A stretch of DNA of 64,000 nucleotides, from positions 1,117,958 through 1,181,957 of the forward strand of contig NZ_JAKVOI010000001.1 of NCBI RefSeq assembly GCF_022482905.1, given 5' to 3'. A model generated the notes under the pieces. The model was not told the origin of the DNA. It was given only the letters and a program-made list of their open reading frames with translations, and did not search any database. The position numbers and the translations under genes are program-made. Shown piece by piece: positions 35,360 through 44,615 of the stretch (position 1 is its first letter; every line of letters starts with the position of its first letter). Origin of the DNA: Clostridium sp. (GTDB taxonomy: Bacteria > Bacillota > Clostridia > Clostridiales > Clostridiaceae).

Positions 35360-36214
35360 GTGAAGTCGAGTATTGGTTTTATTGGTGCCGGAAGAGTAGG
35401 CGTAAGCTTGGGCAAGTATTTTACTATCAACGGATTAAATGTAAAAGGTTATTATAGCAGAAATGTAGATTCAGCAAAAGAAGCAGCTGAATTTACACAT
35501 ACAAATTTTTATATGGAATTAAGTAAATTTATTGAAAATTGTAATGTTATTTTTATAACTACTCCCGATGACATTATAAAGAAAATTTGGAATCAAATTA
35601 GAAAGTATAACCTCAAGGGTAAGATTATATGCCATTCAAGTGGTTCCTTATCTTCATCCATCTTTTCAGATATTAACACTTCAGGAGCGTTCGGATATTC
35701 TATCCATCCGATGTGTGCTTTTTCAGACAGATTCAGTACTTATAAGGTTTTAAAAAAAATTTATTTTTCAATCGAAGGTGATTCTAAATATTTGGTAACA
35801 TTGATTTCTATTTTCAAACATATGGGAAATAGAGTACTTTTGCTTGATAAAACAAAAAAATCTCTATACCATCTTGCAAATGTCACAGTCTCGAATTTGG
35901 TACTTTCACTTTTAAATATAGGATGTGAGTATTTGAAAGAGTGTGGAATTGATGAAAAAGATTGTATAAATGCACTTATGCCTTTGATTGAAAGCAACAT
36001 ATCCAATATAAAAGAGACAGGTTTTACCGGTGCTCTTACAGGGCCTGTTGAACGGAGGGACATTGAGACTTTGAAGCATCATCTTGATGTCATACCAAAT
36101 GAAGACATAGAATTGTACAGGCATTTGTCCATGAATCTGGTTAAATTATCTGAAAAAAAACACGGGGGAAATGATTATACGCTGGTCAAAAAGAATTTGG
36201 AGGTAAAAAGATGA
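35360..36214 (+). CDS. Rossmann-fold/DUF2520 oxidoreductase next to panBCD, candidate ketopantoate reductase
   Basis: This 284-residue protein has an N-terminal NAD(P) fold ([17 protein letters not shown], then YYSRN, TTPDDII) and a C-terminal helical DUF2520 domain (from about 150). It starts at GTG and overlaps panB by four bases. Pantothenate synthesis needs a ketopantoate reductase between PanB and PanC, and none of the PanE type is seen. The PanG class of ketopantoate reductase, described in Francisella with homologues in clostridia, fits this position. The assignment rests on context and on my recollection of PanG, not on a search. Confidence 0.75.
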   Translation: MKSSIGFIGAGRVGVSLGKYFTINGLNVKGYYSRNVDSAKEAAEFTHTNFYMELSKFIENCNVIFITTPDDIIKKIWNQIRKYNLKGKIICHSSGSLSSSIFSDINTSGAFGYSIHPMCAFSDRFSTYKVLKKIYFSIEGDSKYLVTLISIFKHMGNRVLLLDKTKKSLYHLANVTVSNLVLSLLNIGCEYLKECGIDEKDCINALMPLIESNISNIKETGFTGALTGPVERRDIETLKHHLDVIPNEDIELYRHLSMNLVKLSEKKHGGNDYTLVKKNLEVKR

Positions 36215-37038
36215 TGAAAAAAGGTGTTTCAACTTTTATGGATGCAAAGCGCAAAAGTGAAAAAATCACCATGCTTACGGCCTATGACTATTCAATGGCA
36301 AAGCTTGTAGACGAATCTGGCATTGACGGTATTCTGGTTGGTGATTCACTTGGAATGGTCTGTCTTGGCTATAAGGATACCTTAAGTGTAACCATGGAAG
36401 ACATGCTGCACCATATAAGGGCAGTTTCAAGAGGGGCAAAAAATGCTCTTGTAGTTGGAGATATGCCATTTATGTCATATCAGAGTTCTGTATATGATGC
36501 AGTAAAAAATGCAGGAAGGATTATACAGGAAGGACAGGCAGGTGCTGTAAAGCTTGAAGGTGGAGCTTCTGTTTATGAACAGGTAAAGGCTATTGTAAAA
36601 TCACAAATTCCGGTAATGGGACATATTGGGCTTACACCTCAGTCTATAAATATATTTGGGGGATTCAAGGTCCAGGGGAAAAACGAAATGAATGCCAGAA
36701 AAATAATAGAGGATGCAAAAAAATTGGAGGATGCAGGTGTGTTTTCTATTGTACTTGAAGGCATTCCGTACAAACTGGCGAAAATTATTACCGAATCTGT
36801 GTCAGTACCGACTATAGGAATAGGTGCAGGCAAATACTGTGATGGACAAATACTTGTATATCAGGACATGCTTGGACTTTTCAATGATTTCAAGCCTAAA
36901 TTTGTGAAATACTATGCAAATGCCGGACAGATTGTAAGAGGGGCATTTAAAGATTATATAGAAGAAGTTAAAAGTGGAAGTTTCCCTGATGAGGAACATA
37001 GTTTTAAAATAGATGACAGCATCATAGATAAATTGTAG
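36211..37038 (+). CDS. panB: 3-methyl-2-oxobutanoate hydroxymethyltransferase
   Basis: This 275-residue enzyme adds a hydroxymethyl group from methylene-tetrahydrofolate to ketoisovalerate to give ketopantoate. Marks are [54 protein letters not shown] and the catalytic Glu in VLEGIP, with [20 protein letters not shown]. It is translationally coupled to the DUF2520 gene. Confidence 0.96.
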   Translation: MMKKGVSTFMDAKRKSEKITMLTAYDYSMAKLVDESGIDGILVGDSLGMVCLGYKDTLSVTMEDMLHHIRAVSRGAKNALVVGDMPFMSYQSSVYDAVKNAGRIIQEGQAGAVKLEGGASVYEQVKAIVKSQIPVMGHIGLTPQSINIFGGFKVQGKNEMNARKIIEDAKKLEDAGVFSIVLEGIPYKLAKIITESVSVPTIGIGAGKYCDGQILVYQDMLGLFNDFKPKFVKYYANAGQIVRGAFKDYIEEVKSGSFPDEEHSFKIDDSIIDKL

Positions 37039-37076
37039 TACTTTGTACACTAGATATAAGAAGGAGAATGAAAGTT

Positions 37077-37931
37077 ATGAATACAGTACATGAAATAGAT
37101 GAAGTAAGAAGTCAGGTCAAGACATGGAGAAAGCAGGGATTTACCATTGGACTTGTTACTACCATGGGTTTTTTGCATGAGGGACATGAAAGTCTCATTA
37201 AAAGGGCGGTTTCAGAAAATGACAGGGTTGTTGTAAGTGTATTTGTGAACCCTACCCAGTTTGGACCAAATGAAGATTTTAAGACTTATCCAAGGGATAT
37301 AAAGAGGGATGCGGAACTTTGTGAAGGTGCAGGAGCAAATTTGATTTTTAATCCAGAGCCTTCAACCATGTATTATGAAGATTCAAGCACAGTTGTCAAT
37401 GTAAATGGGCTGACTGAAGGACTGTGTGGCGCAAGACGACCTGTTCATTTTGGCGGGGTTTGCCTTGTCGTTTCAAAATTTTTTAATATTGTAACCCCGG
37501 ATAAGGCCTATTTTGGAGAAAAAGATGCACAGCAGCTTGCAGTTATAAAAAGAATGGTTAGAGATCTCAATTTCGATATTGAAATAGTAGGATGCCCTAT
37601 AGTAAGAGAAGCTGATGGACTTGCCAGGAGTTCAAGGAACACCTACCTTTCCGAAGATGAGAGAAAGGCGGCTGTAATACTTAACAGAAGTCTTGACAAG
37701 GCAAAAAAGTTTTTGAATGCAGGAGAGAGAAATGCCGATAATATAAAAAAAGTGATTGTTGAAAAATTGAATTCGGAACCACTTGCCAGAGTAGATTATG
37801 TTGAAGTGGTTGACAGCCTGAATTTAAAACCGGTTTTAAATATTGACAGGACTGTTTTAATTGCAATAGCTGTCTATATAGGTAAAGTAAGGCTAATAGA
37901 TAATTTTACCTTTAAAATACAGAAAAACTAA
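37077..37931 (+). CDS. panC: Pantothenate synthetase
   Basis: This 284-residue enzyme joins pantoate and beta-alanine using ATP. Nucleotidyltransferase motifs are TTMGFLHEGHESL (HxGH) and the GEKDAQQLAVIKRMVRDL block with SSRNTYLS. The ATG at 37077 has AAGGAG ten bases upstream; an in-frame ATG at 37068 is too close to the site. It lies between panB and panD. Confidence 0.96.
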   Translation: MNTVHEIDEVRSQVKTWRKQGFTIGLVTTMGFLHEGHESLIKRAVSENDRVVVSVFVNPTQFGPNEDFKTYPRDIKRDAELCEGAGANLIFNPEPSTMYYEDSSTVVNVNGLTEGLCGARRPVHFGGVCLVVSKFFNIVTPDKAYFGEKDAQQLAVIKRMVRDLNFDIEIVGCPIVREADGLARSSRNTYLSEDERKAAVILNRSLDKAKKFLNAGERNADNIKKVIVEKLNSEPLARVDYVEVVDSLNLKPVLNIDRTVLIAIAVYIGKVRLIDNFTFKIQKN

Positions 37932-37949
37932 TGACCAGGGAGGATAATT

Positions 37950-38333
37950 ATGCAGTTAAACATGCTTAAATCAAAAATTCACAGGGCAACGGTTACGGAG
38001 GCAAATCTGAATTATGTTGGAAGTATAACGATTGACAGAAGATTAATGGAAAGTGCAAATATACTTGAATATGAAAAAATTCAGGTTGTGAATATAAATA
38101 ATGGAAGCAGAATTGAGACCTATGTGATAGCTGGAAAGAAGGACAGCAGGACAATTTGTCTGAATGGAGCAGCTGCAAGATATGTACAGCCTGGTGACAA
38201 AGTTATCTTGATGACTTATTGTCAGATGGATCAAAATGAAGCCAGGGACTATAATCCAATAGTAGTGTTTGTAGATGAAAATAATTCCATAGTTAAAGTA
38301 GATAACCATGAAAATCACGGAGAAATAAAATAA
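37950..38333 (+). CDS. panD: Aspartate 1-decarboxylase proenzyme
   Basis: This 127-residue pyruvoyl enzyme makes beta-alanine from aspartate. The self-cleavage site is Gly24-Ser25 (NYVGSITID); Ser25 becomes the pyruvoyl group. [12 protein letters not shown] and the following strand match the family. It ends the DUF2520-panB-panC-panD operon. The short gap to panC (18 bases) includes GGGAGG. Confidence 0.96.
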   Translation: MQLNMLKSKIHRATVTEANLNYVGSITIDRRLMESANILEYEKIQVVNINNGSRIETYVIAGKKDSRTICLNGAAARYVQPGDKVILMTYCQMDQNEARDYNPIVVFVDENNSIVKVDNHENHGEIK

Positions 38334-38437
38334 ATTATCAATATTGGTTAAAAAATATTTGGTAAATAATAAAAATGATGATATAATAATTACTAAATTA
38401 TCATGTGATTGTATTAAAGTTGGAGGAGGTTATCGCT

Positions 38438-38767
38438 ATGAAATTTATGAGAATAAGTGATAAAGCTTATGATGAGTTTAAGAGTTTCTTGGATTCCAGT
38501 AATGTACAGGATTATAACTTGAGAATAAGGTACTTGGGGACAAATTGCGGCGGACCGGTATTTAATATTGATGTTGGACAATTGGAGGATGATGATATTT
38601 CAGATAAAATTAAGGACATTAACTTTATTGTTGCAAGAGATGTAATAAATGTATGTGGTGGATTTTCAATTTTGTCCAGTGATGAAAATATGGGAAGAGG
38701 TTTGGAATTGAAGCCGTTTATAGATCCGCCTTCCGGATGCAGTGGATGTTCAAAGTATAATGTATAG
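38438..38767 (+). CDS. HesB/IscA-like small protein, Cys-rich C-terminus
   Basis: This 109-residue protein has the A-type (HesB-like) fold pattern: MRISDKAYDEFKSFL, IRYLGTNCGGPVFN, and a late CSGCSKYNV end. The three-Cys arrangement of IscA is not exact. Cysteines are at NCGG, VCGG, GCSGC. It resembles the clostridial HesB-like family in which one cysteine is sometimes selenocysteine; here only TGC/TGT codons are used. The ATG follows GGAGGAGG. It is probably linked to Fe-S handling, but this is inference. Confidence 0.72.
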   Translation: MKFMRISDKAYDEFKSFLDSSNVQDYNLRIRYLGTNCGGPVFNIDVGQLEDDDISDKIKDINFIVARDVINVCGGFSILSSDENMGRGLELKPFIDPPSGCSGCSKYNV

Positions 38768-38786
38768 ATAGTTTTATATACTTAAA

Positions 38787-38820
38787 AACAACCCGGTAAT
38801 TTGAATTGCCGGGTTGTTTT
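38787..38820 (+). terminator. Strong terminator after the HesB-like gene
   Basis: AACAACCCGGTAAT (38787-38800) pairs with ATTGCCGGGTTGTT (38805-38818), with one G-U pair, followed by TT. It is GC-rich for this genome and also faces the minus-strand gene that ends at 38875. Confidence 0.85.
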
Positions 38821-38874
38821 ATGCAAAGTACTCTATACTTATTACAGCATATTTATGCTGACAGATTAATTGTT

Positions 38875-39825
38875 TTAATTAAGTATATGAATTTTGACAG
38901 ACCTCATTCCCCAGCTTTGGGCATCGGATCTGGAAGGGAAAAACAAATCTATCCTGTTTCCGCGAATTGCACCTCCTGTATCGGCTGCTATGGCATATCC
39001 GTAGCCTTCAATGTAAACTCTTGATCCCAGCGGTATAACTCGTGGATCAACAGCTATTATACCCTTTCTTGTGGACATTCCCGAAGCAGTAATTCCTCCA
39101 TCACAATATGCAGTCGCATTAACAGTAAAGGAACCCGAGCTTGTAACAGAAATAGATCCTCCACGGGATAATCTGCTTGACATTGTATTGTGCATGGTAT
39201 TTAGAGCTAATTGTCTGGAATTTTCTTCAGCAATCAAGTCACTTTCTTTTTTTGATTCCTGTGCAAGAAGTTTCTTCTGAGTACTTATCTCTGAACCCAA
39301 TTTTGCCAGAGTAGCTTCATTTGCCGTTTTTAAAGCATTGAGCTTTTCTTTTTCAGAAACTAGAGCCATCTTTTGGGATGATATAATTTCCTGGTTTCTT
39401 TTGAGGTTGTCTAAAATATTTTTATCAAATTTCATTATTTTAGATATTGTATCTACTCTGGAAATAAAATCGTTTATATTGTTGGATGTCAAAAGAATTT
39501 CTGCATATCCTCCTATACCGCTCATATACATCGCCCTTGCACGTTTTTTGAATAACTTGTTTTGAACTTCAGAACTATCTTCTATAACTTTTAACTTTTT
39601 TTCAGTAGTTTGAATGTTTCTAGCTATATTGTTCATGGATTTTTTATTCTGGTCAATTTTATCTATAACAGAATTGATTTGTGTATTTAGCTGTTTGACT
39701 TTTGTTTGCAATTTTGCTTTGTTATCTTGTGTTTGTTTTAATTCATTTGATGAAGCAAATACACTGCTGTTTATCATGACAGTGAATGCCAGAATCATAA
39801 TCGCAGATAACGCTTTTTTCCTCAT
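38875..39825 (-). CDS. Secreted cell-wall protein with coiled coil and 3D domain
   Basis: This 316-residue protein has a signal peptide (MRKKALSAIMILAFTVMINS, cut near AFASS), then a long coiled coil (about 28-215) of the PcsB/CwlO type with an MYxSGxxGYxEILLTS segment. A C-terminal 3D domain (about 232-316) follows: VNATAYCDGGITASGMSTRKG, IAVDPRVIPLGSRVYIEGYG, AADTGGAIRGNRIDLFF. The 3D domain (three Asp) is the fold of MltA- and YocH-like lytic enzymes and is the probable muralytic part. GGGAGG precedes the start. Confidence 0.9.
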   Translation of the reverse strand: MRKKALSAIMILAFTVMINSSVFASSNELKQTQDNKAKLQTKVKQLNTQINSVIDKIDQNKKSMNNIARNIQTTEKKLKVIEDSSEVQNKLFKKRARAMYMSGIGGYAEILLTSNNINDFISRVDTISKIMKFDKNILDNLKRNQEIISSQKMALVSEKEKLNALKTANEATLAKLGSEISTQKKLLAQESKKESDLIAEENSRQLALNTMHNTMSSRLSRGGSISVTSSGSFTVNATAYCDGGITASGMSTRKGIIAVDPRVIPLGSRVYIEGYGYAIAADTGGAIRGNRIDLFFPSRSDAQSWGMRSVKIHILN

Positions 39826-40015
39826 TTATTTTCCTCCCTATACCTGATTATAGGACTAAATTATCAGGCAGCCCTATATGAAAAAATAACATTGGTTTCT
39901 ATTATAACATTAAATGCAGCAGAAACTCAAGTTTTTTTAACAATATATACCAATACATGGAACGAAGTACATAAATAAGTATATTAATTTATCCGTGAAA
40001 AAATTCAGGCAATAA

Positions 40016-40981
40016 TCAATAATATCTTTTCAAAAGATGTTCTGTTATATCCTTGAAAATATGTTTATAATTGTTTTCAGGTAATTTATCTATCATACCA
40101 AGAGCCTTTCTTGTGTATTTTGAAGCCAGTTCAATAGATCTTTCTATACCATTGTGCTGCTTTACAATATATATCAAATTACGGACGTCTTCATCTGAAA
40201 AGTATTTTTTTGAAAGGTAAGGTTTAAATGAGTTCTTATCTTCCATTGCGGCGTATATGAAAGGAATGGTAAATATTCCCTGGCTTATATCTGAAGAAGG
40301 TGATTTTCTAAGAGAGGTTTCATCACCTGTATAATCCAAAATGTCATCTATTATTTGAAAAGACATCCCTATATTATGTCCAATTCTCCAAAATTGTCTG
40401 CATAGGGCATCACTGCAGCCGCTTTCTGCGGCACCTATATAAAGTGCCAGAGAAAATAATTCAGCAGTTTTTCCTGAAATTCTGTTCAAATAATTTTTAA
40501 CTGAAATAGAACTCTCAAATTTTGAGTTGAACTGATCTATTTCGCCTATACAGATTTTTGACATTGAGTTGCTGTTGATTTCTATATTTTTCAAGGAAGT
40601 CATAGAAGCAAGTATTTTGAAGCACAGGCAGAATATATAATCTCCTATATAAACAGCATAATCTTTTCCATATTTCGATTGTACACTTTCTTTGCCGCGT
40701 CTCAATTTCGAATCGTCTATTATGTCATCATGCACCAGGGTTGCCATATGGAAAAATTCTATTACGGAAGCAAGCGGTACTGTTCTTTTCAAATCATGAT
40801 CTCCGAAATGGGAGGATATTATTACGAAAGCCGGCCGCAGCATCTTTCCGCTGGAATAAATCAGATCCCTGATGGCCTTCTCTATTTTCTTGTCCTTGCA
40901 TTTGGAGTTTTTATTCATGAACTCAACTACAGATTCAAGTTCACTTTTTACAATTCTATAGTTATCCCACAGTTTATCCAT
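40016..40981 (-). CDS. Polyprenyl diphosphate synthase (DmkB/HepT-like)
   Basis: This 321-residue trans-prenyltransferase has both Asp-rich motifs: VHDDIIDDSKLRRG and QIIDDILDYTGD, with GKMLRPAFV near the N-terminus. It makes a long-chain prenyl diphosphate for quinone tails. The ATG at 40981 has AAGGGG upstream; the longer frame from 41053 would overlap ndh2 by 40 bases. It follows the ndh2-type gene and lies near a MenA-like prenyltransferase, so it corresponds to DmkB of the Listeria electron-transfer locus. Confidence 0.88.
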   Translation of the reverse strand: MDKLWDNYRIVKSELESVVEFMNKNSKCKDKKIEKAIRDLIYSSGKMLRPAFVIISSHFGDHDLKRTVPLASVIEFFHMATLVHDDIIDDSKLRRGKESVQSKYGKDYAVYIGDYIFCLCFKILASMTSLKNIEINSNSMSKICIGEIDQFNSKFESSISVKNYLNRISGKTAELFSLALYIGAAESGCSDALCRQFWRIGHNIGMSFQIIDDILDYTGDETSLRKSPSSDISQGIFTIPFIYAAMEDKNSFKPYLSKKYFSDEDVRNLIYIVKQHNGIERSIELASKYTRKALGMIDKLPENNYKHIFKDITEHLLKRYY

Positions 40982-41013
40982 ATAAGTAAGACCCCTTGAG
41001 TATATATTTGAAA

Positions 41014-42885
41014 TTACTGCCGATACATCGGAATATTTTTGCCAAATCTCCAATTGCTTATTTTATCACGAATCCAGGGTATTATGAAATAATCCATGCC
41101 AAAAGTTCTTCCTGCACCGCCCATGAGTGCAATTGCTCCAAAAATGTACCAAAGTGTTTCCCAACCTGCCATTGCGGAAAGAACAAAGTTTATTACAAGA
41201 AATACTGAGGCTGCACTGGCTAGAAAGGTTAAAAATCCTGCAATTAAAGCCAGACCTATGAGTATTTCAGCAATTACAACTGTCCTTTGGAACCATAGTG
41301 CTGCAGTCTGATTGGGTATGAATATATTCATGATCCAGTTGTAAAAATCAGGTATATGATTGAATATTGGCTGGGTCTGTGAAGCAGAGGTAGAAGATGA
41401 ATTCTTTACAGCTTCGGTAGCTCCTGAGTTTGCAGCTGTATGCAGCCATTCAAATGGAAGATTCATATTTCCGCTTTTCATCCAGCTGTCCTGTGCAATT
41501 CCATTTTTTAATGAGCTGAATCCCTGTGAATTCCATGTGCTTTCTCCTATAAATTTATGCAGCCCCTCAAGTACCCAAAGGCATCCAATAAATATTCTTA
41601 AAGGAAGAAGCCAAAGCCTGTTTGCTTTTGAGGAAAGGTGACCTCTCATTAGGCATCTGCTGTCTTTTATTGAAAAAAATTCATGAATTAAATAATGATA
41701 GCACGCATTTATTCCATTTAATCCGAACAGATAGTGCAAATTCACCAGATGCTTTATGAGCACAGCGAAGAATCCGGATAACTTTATACCTGATAGACTG
41801 GCCACACAGTATTTACCGCCAAGTGAAACCATAAATCCATGGTATTTTGGCCTGAATTCAATGCTTTTGGTATTTTCTATCTGGGAAATTATATTTTTAG
41901 CTATTGTTTCACCTGACTGAAGTGCAGTTTCAACTATTTGAGGAATAGCTTTTCCATTATCGTATTCATAATAACTTGTATCTCCACCAGCATATATATT
42001 GTCTTTTCCAAGCACCTGCATTTTGGAGTTGGTTTTAATTCTTCCGGATTTACCGGTTTCAAGTCCATAACGGGAAACTTGTTCGCTGGCATGTATTCCG
42101 CATGTCCATATGAGTGTATTTGTCTGTATTATGCTCCCATTTTTTAATTCTATGCTGTCCCTGCCGACTTTTGTGATTGGAGAATTCTTTAGTATTTTAA
42201 TATCGTGTTTTATCATATAGGATTCTGCCTTTGCAGATTGATCTTTATCGAACAGATTTAATATATCTGGCTGCGCTTCCACAAGCATCAAGTTTACTTC
42301 ATTTTCATCTACACTGTATTTTTTCGAAAGGCTTGTTTTCCATTCTGAAAGTTCTCCTGCCATTTCCACTCCTGTGAAACCGGAACCGGCAACTATGAAA
42401 TTGAGCATTCTTCTTCTTGCAGTTGAGTCTGTTTCCATGGAGGCTCTTTTAAACATATCTATAATGTGATTCCGTATTTTTATGGCATCTTTTAATGACC
42501 AGAGTGTAAATCCATTTTCCTCTACACCGGGTATGTCGAAAAATGCAGGTTCGGCACCTGTGCTTATTACGAGATAATCATATGTATAATTTTCATTGTT
42601 GGTTTTGACAGTGTTTTTTTCCATGTCTATATTCTCTACACAGGCATTAACAACTTTTACACTGGATCTGTGAAAGATTCTATTAAGTGGAATTTTGACG
42701 GAATCTTCAGAAACCCTCCCTCCAGCCACTTCATGCAATTCAGTCATCAAAGTATGAAAGGGTTGTCTGTCAATCAATATAATTTCGATATTGGTATTGT
42801 TCCTGTATTTCATATTTAATTTTTGGGCTGTACGTATTCCAGAATATCCTGCTCCTAAAATAATAATACTTATATTTTTATCCAT
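41014..42885 (-). CDS. NADH:quinone oxidoreductase type II with C-terminal membrane domain (Ndh2-like)
   Basis: This 623-residue protein joins a type II NADH dehydrogenase (FAD fold IIILGAGYSGIRTAQ at residues 7-21; NAD fold FIVAGSGFTGVEMAGEL near 172; YAGGDTS) to a membrane domain from about residue 428. The tail has four or so helices and a DoxX-like look (RIFIGCLWVLEGLHKF ... AEILIGLALIAGF). Ordinary NDH-2 proteins are about 400 residues. The long form matches Ndh2 of flavin-based extracellular electron transfer, which passes electrons from NADH to a demethylmenaquinone pool. It is divergent from the FMN-binding lipoprotein gene. Confidence 0.88.
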   Translation of the reverse strand: MDKNISIIILGAGYSGIRTAQKLNMKYRNNTNIEIILIDRQPFHTLMTELHEVAGGRVSEDSVKIPLNRIFHRSSVKVVNACVENIDMEKNTVKTNNENYTYDYLVISTGAEPAFFDIPGVEENGFTLWSLKDAIKIRNHIIDMFKRASMETDSTARRRMLNFIVAGSGFTGVEMAGELSEWKTSLSKKYSVDENEVNLMLVEAQPDILNLFDKDQSAKAESYMIKHDIKILKNSPITKVGRDSIELKNGSIIQTNTLIWTCGIHASEQVSRYGLETGKSGRIKTNSKMQVLGKDNIYAGGDTSYYEYDNGKAIPQIVETALQSGETIAKNIISQIENTKSIEFRPKYHGFMVSLGGKYCVASLSGIKLSGFFAVLIKHLVNLHYLFGLNGINACYHYLIHEFFSIKDSRCLMRGHLSSKANRLWLLPLRIFIGCLWVLEGLHKFIGESTWNSQGFSSLKNGIAQDSWMKSGNMNLPFEWLHTAANSGATEAVKNSSSTSASQTQPIFNHIPDFYNWIMNIFIPNQTAALWFQRTVVIAEILIGLALIAGFLTFLASAASVFLVINFVLSAMAGWETLWYIFGAIALMGGAGRTFGMDYFIIPWIRDKISNWRFGKNIPMYRQ

Positions 42886-42935
42886 AAAAGCACTTCCCTT
42901 GATAATGTTTTATACTTAGAATTTTACATTTATTT

Positions 42936-43023
42936 TGTGGACATGTCTACAAAATTTGTAGAGTTTTTGTGAATTAGGAAAATTGTCTTTTTACTGTATA
43001 ACTTGTACAAGTTGTAGTATAAT
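42936..43023. promoter_or_regulatory. Divergent promoter region with two palindromes between ndh2-like and FMN-lipoprotein genes
   Basis: TGTGGACATGTCTACA (42936-42951) is a near-perfect palindrome over the likely minus-strand -35 (TAGACA, with TAAAAT 17 bp on). AACTTGTACAAGTT (43000-43013) is a perfect palindrome just upstream of TATAAT (43018-43023) for the plus strand. Each gene thus seems to have its own operator at its promoter. The regulators are unknown. Confidence 0.55.
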
Positions 43024-43070
43024 TTAAGTGTGAAAGTAAAACGTTTTAAAATTGGAAAGGTGGAGCATAT

Positions 43071-43577
43071 ATGAGAAAAAGGTCTTTTTTAAGTATAATT
43101 ATTTCAGCTTTAATGATTATTGCACTTTTTACCGGATGCGGAGGAAATACCCAGACAGATCAAAAAACTGATAAATCAAACACATCTACCGAAAAATCAG
43201 AGGCATTAAAAGATGGAGATTATAAAGCCGAAGCCCAGAATTTTGACAGCAAGGGATGGAAGCCATTTGTCCAGATTCAAGTTAAAGACGGTAAAATTGT
43301 CTCAGCAAAATATGATTATGTAAACAAGGAAGGAAAATATATAACTCAAGATCAGGATTATAATAAAAATATGTCAGCTAAAACTAATGGCATGAATCCG
43401 GTCAAATACAGCAAACAACTGGCAGATGACCTGGTAAATAGGCAGGATGCCTCCAAAGTTGACACTGTAACAGGTGCTACGGAATCTTCAGAGATTTTCA
43501 AGGAATTAAGCGAGAAACTAATAGAAAATGCAAAAAAGGGAGATACAGCTGACCTTAAAGTAGGTATCTCAGAATAA
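43071..43577 (+). CDS. FMN-binding lipoprotein (PplA-like, single domain)
   Basis: This 168-residue lipoprotein has lipobox ALFTGC (Cys23), a Ser/Thr/Lys-rich linker (about 25-45) and one FMN-binding domain. The flavinylation motif is DTVTGATES, with Thr137 as the predicted FMN-carrying residue added by an ApbE-type transferase. In Listeria, PplA has two such domains and carries electrons from the quinone pool to outside acceptors. ApbE (FmnB) and EetB are not seen in the window. A terminator-like hairpin separates it from the prenyltransferase. Confidence 0.88.
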   Translation: MRKRSFLSIIISALMIIALFTGCGGNTQTDQKTDKSNTSTEKSEALKDGDYKAEAQNFDSKGWKPFVQIQVKDGKIVSAKYDYVNKEGKYITQDQDYNKNMSAKTNGMNPVKYSKQLADDLVNRQDASKVDTVTGATESSEIFKELSEKLIENAKKGDTADLKVGISE

Positions 43578-43585
43578 TATTTTGC

Positions 43586-43614
43586 CTTAGGCTTTGAAAG
43601 TCTAAGGTTTTTTA
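43586..43614 (+). terminator. Terminator-like hairpin between the FMN-lipoprotein and prenyltransferase genes
   Basis: CCTTAG (43586-43591) pairs with CTAAGG (43603-43608), extended inside by GCTT/AAGT, followed by TTTTTTAT. It probably lowers expression of the following gene relative to the lipoprotein. Confidence 0.7.
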
Positions 43615-43641
43615 TATAATATCCAGGGTGGTGTTTTCGTT

Positions 43642-44577
43642 TTGAATTTAAAAGATTTTTTAGAATTTGTGGAGATCAAAACAAAAGTTGCAAGTATTAT
43701 ACCATTTTTTTTAGGTACTATCTATTCCATATACAGATATGATAGTCTAAGGACAGTCAATTTTTTTATAATGCTTGTTTCACTGATAAGTTTTGATATG
43801 GCAACTACAGCTATAAACAATTATTGTGACTATAAAAAAAGAGTTTGTACAGATGATGAAAAAATAGGAATCATATCCTCGGGAAAATTAAAAGAGTCAA
43901 CTGCACTTGCTTTAATAGCAATACTTCTTGCAATTGCAGTTATATCGGGAATAATTCTGACAATCCATACAAATTTGATAGTATTTTTTATAGGAGCAGC
44001 TTCTTTTTCTGTAGGTATATTCTATACTTTTGGCCCCGTACCAATATCAAGAATGCCTCTTGGAGAAATATTTTCAGGATTTTTCATGGGGTTTGTAATA
44101 GTATTTTTGTCGATATATATAAATACATTCGACAGCAATATTATTTTGTTCTCATATAACAGTGGAATGTTGAACTTGAGTATAAACATTATTGAAATTA
44201 TATATATTTTCCTGATTTCAATATCATGTATAAATGGTATTTTCAATATAATGCTTGCCAATAATATATGTGACTTATCAAAAGACACTGCAAACGATAG
44301 ATATACTCTTGCATATTATATTGGAAGGAAAAATTCACTCCTATTGTTCAAATTCATGTATTATATTATATATGCAGCAATAATATTTTTAATTGTAATC
44401 GGGGTCTTGCCCAAAATATTTTTAATGTCACTATTTACATTTTTTATGGTTGATAAAAATATTAAAATGTTTTGCAGCAATCCGGTAAAAAGCAAAACTT
44501 TTATACTTTCCGTTATGAACTTCACAATAATCAATCTAGTTCAAATTGGACTTATGTGTATTACTATAATCTTTTAG
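43642..44577 (+). CDS. UbiA-family prenyltransferase (MenA/DmkA-like)
   Basis: This 311-residue membrane protein has about eight helices. The first Asp-rich motif is NNYCDYKKRVCTDDEK and the second is NNICDLSKDTANDRYTLAYYIG, as in MenA. It attaches a prenyl tail to the dihydroxynaphthoate ring to form demethylmenaquinone. The TTG start at 43642 follows AGGGTGGTG. Its place next to the FMN-lipoprotein and Ndh2-like genes makes it the DmkA counterpart. No menaquinone ring-synthesis genes are in the window. Confidence 0.88.
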   Translation: MNLKDFLEFVEIKTKVASIIPFFLGTIYSIYRYDSLRTVNFFIMLVSLISFDMATTAINNYCDYKKRVCTDDEKIGIISSGKLKESTALALIAILLAIAVISGIILTIHTNLIVFFIGAASFSVGIFYTFGPVPISRMPLGEIFSGFFMGFVIVFLSIYINTFDSNIILFSYNSGMLNLSINIIEIIYIFLISISCINGIFNIMLANNICDLSKDTANDRYTLAYYIGRKNSLLLFKFMYYIIYAAIIFLIVIGVLPKIFLMSLFTFFMVDKNIKMFCSNPVKSKTFILSVMNFTIINLVQIGLMCITIIF

Positions 44578-44615
44578 CTGTGGAATTGGAAGTAAAATAG
44601 AATGGAGATATCAAA

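Noticed and set aside
35175-35363. 62-codon frame between the bactofilin-like and DUF2520 genes
   Set aside because: No ribosome site or recognisable pattern, and it overlaps both neighbours.
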